Source of the DNA: Pilatotrama ljubarskyi | Taxonomy: Eukaryota > Basidiomycota > Agaricomycetes > Polyporales > Polyporaceae | Direction: 5' to 3' | Assembly: GCA_022385805.1 (NCBI GenBank) | Contig: MU277742.1 | Location: 99,695 to 110,779 of the forward strand | Length of the DNA: 11,085 bases | In this document: positions 8,901 through 11,085 of the stretch, piece after piece | How the letters are laid out: each line of letters begins with the position of its first letter | Position numbering within the stretch: position 1 is the stretch's first letter | Notes under the pieces: generated by a model | The model's database searches: none | What the model was told of the DNA's origin: nothing | Seen by the model: only the letters and a program-made list of their open reading frames with translations | Position numbers and translations under genes: made by a program

Positions 8901-9169
8901 CGCTCGTGTCGATCGACGGGTGCAACGGCGTCTACCAGTGGCAGGACAAGGATTTACAGCCGGACTTCCAGGTCGATTGCTCGACGATGGAGCTCGGGAG
9001 CTACTGGAACGGGGTGAAGCAGACGTGCTATTCGTATAGCCTGCCGTCGAATCCCGACGTCTTTGATGTCATCTGCGGTAACAACATCGGGAACATCTAC
9101 ACTTGCCTTCAGATATATGGCGCATATGGGGACCTGAACCCAGGGTTCATCACTTGGGCGACATCCTGA
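5904..9169 (+). CDS. Secreted multidomain protein with NucA/NucB-type deoxyribonuclease domain
   Basis: Nine exons: 5904-6092, 6149-6208, 6265-6345, 6396-6456, 6509-6569, 6619-7504, 7562-8359, 8416-8556, 8618-9169. The eight introns are 49-61 nt GT-AG (phases 0,0,0,1,2,0,0,0) and the frame stays open for 942 residues. Residues 1-18 form a signal peptide (hydrophobic core, cleavage likely after ASA). Residues 37-240 hold 14 Cys and a Trp-rich section with PYTNFDDWFHFSS. N-glycosylation sequons lie at 37, 218, 313 and 320. The nuclease region (about 360-515) carries CDEFPFSSSLEGG (449-461) and E474...QG479, matching the DE-x-P, EGG and Q/A-G signature of NucA/NucB, a metal-dependent DNase family known from Bacillus and found in secreted fungal proteins. 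Dibasic sites lie before (331-332, 343-344, 356-357) and after (637-638) it. An acidic stretch (585-604), an Ala/Ser-rich linker (about 657-760) and a six-Cys domain (809-942) follow. DNA hydrolysis outside the cell is inferred from the family. Purpose (nutrition, antagonism, biofilm DNA) is unknown. Confidence 0.85.
7505..7561 (+). other. 57-nt in-frame, stop-free intron just before the nuclease motif
   Basis: The donor is GTGAGC, a TTGAC branch-like site lies at 7542-7546, and the acceptor CGCCAG ends at 7561. Because it is a multiple of three and contains no stop, the reading frame is open whether or not it is spliced. I call it an intron because its signals and length match the other seven small introns in this gene, and because removing it places YYWK directly next to VSCDEFPF, giving the compact spacing expected in the nuclease family. 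Retention would insert 19 residues. Confidence 0.78.
8192..8359 (+). repeat. GCN-rich tract encoding an Ala/Ser linker
   Basis: This encodes runs of Ala with Ser (about residues 657-712) between the nuclease region and the C-terminal domain; the bias continues across the next intron into exon 8. The codons are mixed (GCA, GCC, GCG, GCT). Its reverse strand stays open as a poly-Ala/Arg frame, which is a composition artefact. Such tracts in secreted fungal proteins usually act as flexible, often O-glycosylated, spacers. Confidence 0.75.
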
Positions 9170-9744
9170 GATGCCGGGAAGAGGTGAGCGGAGGGGAGTA
9201 GTGTACGCAGTAGATGGGGAAGTTGTATGTGGCCTATGTCTTCGTGTTATGCATGCAGTCTGTGCTGTTTCTGTAACGGCGCAGCGCTCTCTCGCGCAGA
9301 CTGGCTGTTGCCTAGATTGGCACATATACCAGCCGCTGCATACAGCTTAGAAGACGTCCCGGTGCGCCATGCATTGGGCAACGTACGTGTTCCCCTCGTA
9401 CTATAGATCTGCTCGTGATGAGCGCGAAGTACGTCACTTGGTCGCTGGACGGAGCGTGACAGACAGGGTTGTCCTCGGAATCGTACGGTATGGCTCAGCT
9501 GCAGACTACATAACTAGTCCGAGTCCGAGTCGGTGATCATCATTGAGTTGAACTGATTCACCCTTGTACACCGCCCAGCGCCGCGCAACAACCAGGTTTA
9601 TACTCCAATGAACAGTTATGTCGCAGCAGATCATAGCCGCGAGGGCTGAACGTCACTTCGTTGAGACCTGAAGCCGCTGATGCGCATGCGTGGGCCATGC
9701 CGGTGGTTGATCGTGATACCAAGAGACTGACAACAGGAAATGGC
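9170..9744. other. Downstream flank of the nuclease gene, no gene supported
   Basis: This should contain the 3' UTR of the nuclease gene, then intergenic DNA up to the tRNA terminator. No open frame of note occurs. A tiny direct repeat, GTCCGAGTCCGAGTC, lies at 9517-9531. No clear polyadenylation signal is seen. Confidence 0.5.
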
Positions 9745-9749
9745 AAAAA
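9745..9749 (-). terminator. Pol III terminator (T5) of tRNA-Phe
   Basis: Five A on the plus strand read as TTTTT on the minus strand, four bases beyond the discriminator base of the tRNA. This is the expected RNA polymerase III stop signal and gives a very short 3' trailer. Confidence 0.8.
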
Positions 9750-9753
9750 GCAA

Positions 9754-9826
9754 TGCCAGGAGCGTGGATTGAACACGCGACCTCCAGAACTTCAGTCTGT
9801 TGCTCTCCCAGCTGAGCTATCCCGGC
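9754..9826 (-). tRNA. tRNA-Phe(GAA): tRNA-Phe (anticodon GAA)
   Basis: A full 73-nt cloverleaf reads on the minus strand without an intron. The acceptor stem GCCGGGA pairs with TCCTGGC (one G-U pair) with discriminator A73. The D arm is GCTC-AGCTGGGA-GAGC. The anticodon arm is ACAGA-CTGAAGT-TCTGG, with anticodon GAA and the G37 expected as wybutosine precursor in eukaryotic tRNA-Phe. The variable loop is AGGTC and the T arm is GCGTG-TTCAATC-CACGC. The A box TAGCTCAGCTGG is perfect; the B box has A57 instead of G. Two oddities: A27 opposite G43 does not pair, and position 38 is T rather than the A seen in yeast tRNA-Phe. A TATACT motif sits about 14 nt upstream (9840-9845). The assignment is firm; whether this copy is fully active is slightly less so. 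Confidence 0.95.
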
Positions 9827-11085
9827 AGTGCGGGGCAAGTATACTCGCCGTTCTGATGGGTACAGACACGCAATGAGCGGAGAGGGAGGGAGACTCCGAG
9901 AGACTCCAAGCGAGTATTCTGAATGCGGGAGTGCTGGGTCCTCGCATGGAGATGAGCGTAGCATCGGACTGCTTGTCCCGATAATTCTGCCCCTTGTAAT
10001 GAGCCTTGAAACATGGGAGGAGCTCGGCGACGACGGTATCCAGTGGGAAATCGGATTTTAGCTGCACGCGCATTCCGACCTTGTAACGCGAGCTCAGATA
10101 AGCGCGCTTGGGACCGTGAACGACCCGGTTCGCAATTCTACTTCGCCTACCCACATGTGGACGCGCCGCTTGTCAGGGTATGCGCGCCGAAGAACATCTC
10201 GAGGAAAGCGGTTGCGTCCTCGCAGTCGCGGACGGCGTATATAGTGCAGGATGTAGGATGACGTAGACGAGCGACTCGCTCGAGTTCGTCGGGGCGCCTT
10301 CGATTTGCGACCCAGCCATGCTACCGGCAGGAACGGCGCATCATGCGAAACGGTCTCGCCCATGACGCGATGCTACAGGCGAGACGTCAGAATCCGAAGT
10401 CGCTGATCTTGTCTTCGCCCGGGTAAGGTTTGTTACTACAGTACTACGGGTAGTCTCCGAGCCACAACCCTCCCGTATATTGGCATGCGGTTGGCGCAGT
10501 AAGAAAGCAGACGAACGAAAGCAACTGAGCGTCGCAACTTGCCTGATCTCGCCAATCCTCTTCAAGTATCTCTCCCGCTGAACTTAGATACCGTTTTTGT
10601 CGTCACGGACGAGGGGGAATGGTAGGCACTCGACCCAGATGTAATCCAGCGAGGGAGAAAGCTCCTGTGCGAGAACATGCACTATGGTCGACGGTGGCTC
10701 CACGTGCTCAGATGAGGAACGATACCGTATATTGATACAGTCGGGAGAGTACGAGAAATGCGAGTATCTATGTACGTATGATGCGAGAGGGTATGGGATC
10801 GAGAGCAATCGTAACATCAAAGCAAAGCAACGTGCAAAATACTATCACTTCTTCATTTTGGAGGCGCGGAACGGAATCGTGCAGCGGAAAGGCCGGTATT
10901 ATCGCTGCGGAACGTGAACTGAGCCATCGTCATTCGCCGCTTCATCGTGCTCTCCGCAGGCCCATCAGGGGGGGCGACGTCGTATTGTGGCTGGTAATCG
11001 GCCGGAACGCGGTCGCCGACCCTGTCCGGCCTCCACTCCGTCGATGTGAGCACGCGGGCCAAAACACCGACCATCCAACGATGAT
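9827..11085. other. No gene supported; possible minus-strand gene remnants
   Basis: I cannot assemble a gene here. Several minus-strand stretches read like protein but sit in different frames, separated by stops. Examples are about 10587-10690 (containing ELSPSLDYIWVECLPFPLV), about 9990-10150 (containing GMRVQLKSDFPLDTVVAELL) and about 10190-10260 (containing RDCEDATAFLEMFFGAHT). No start, splice chain or family match connects them. They could be remains of a decayed gene, exons of a gene running in from beyond 11085, or chance. On the plus strand a 77-codon frame at 10684-10917 has no recognisable features. Confidence 0.25.

Noticed and set aside
10684..10917. 77-codon plus-strand frame
   Set aside because: No homology that I recognise, no splice-linked partner, and the opposite strand has equally protein-like stretches.
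1..11085. CRISPR array, bacterial defence system, prophage or intact transposon
   Set aside because: No regularly spaced repeats, terminal inverted repeats, integrase or transposase motifs were found, and the gene structure is plainly eukaryotic.

Overview
The window looks like nuclear DNA of a filamentous basidiomycete, most likely a mushroom-forming Agaricomycete (a polypore would fit, but I cannot prove the order). Reasons: GC-rich coding exons broken by many 49-61 nt GT-AG introns with CTGAC/CTAAC-type branch sites, a WOPR (Gti1/Pac2) regulator, a secreted fungal NucA/NucB protein, and a eukaryotic tRNA-Phe with A/B boxes and a T-run terminator. There is no bacterial operon, CRISPR array or intact transposon.

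Layout. 1-1592: non-coding upstream DNA. It holds two diverged 90-bp direct-repeat copies (111-200, 440-529), a short GTGGCTGA tandem repeat, two CCAAT boxes, possible WOPR-type sites and a GTC/GTT-rich leader with a short overlapping uORF. 1593-3555 (+): a two-exon, 460-residue WOPR transcription factor whose single intron is unusually long (580 nt). 3556-5839: about 2.3 kb with no gene I can support, containing the pyrimidine-rich 3' flank of the regulator. 5840-9169 (+): a TATA box and a nine-exon gene for a 942-residue secreted protein. It has a signal peptide, a 14-Cys N-terminal region, a NucA/NucB-type nuclease domain flanked by dibasic (Kex2-type) sites, an acidic segment, an Ala/Ser-rich linker and an unrecognised six-Cys C-terminal domain. 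9170-9744: non-coding. 9745-9826 (-): tRNA-Phe(GAA) with its Pol III terminator. 9827-11085: no gene I can support, though short protein-like stretches on the minus strand may be remains of a decayed gene or exons of a gene I cannot resolve.

The two protein genes run in the same direction but lie 2.3 kb apart. WOPR proteins act in the nucleus as regulators of morphological or developmental switching. The nuclease gene encodes an extracellular product. Nothing in the sequence links them beyond adjacency. The best candidate for something under-described is the modular, apparently protease-processed nuclease: a 57-nt, stop-free, multiple-of-three intron sits just before its DE-x-P-F motif, and its C-terminal domain matches no family I know.
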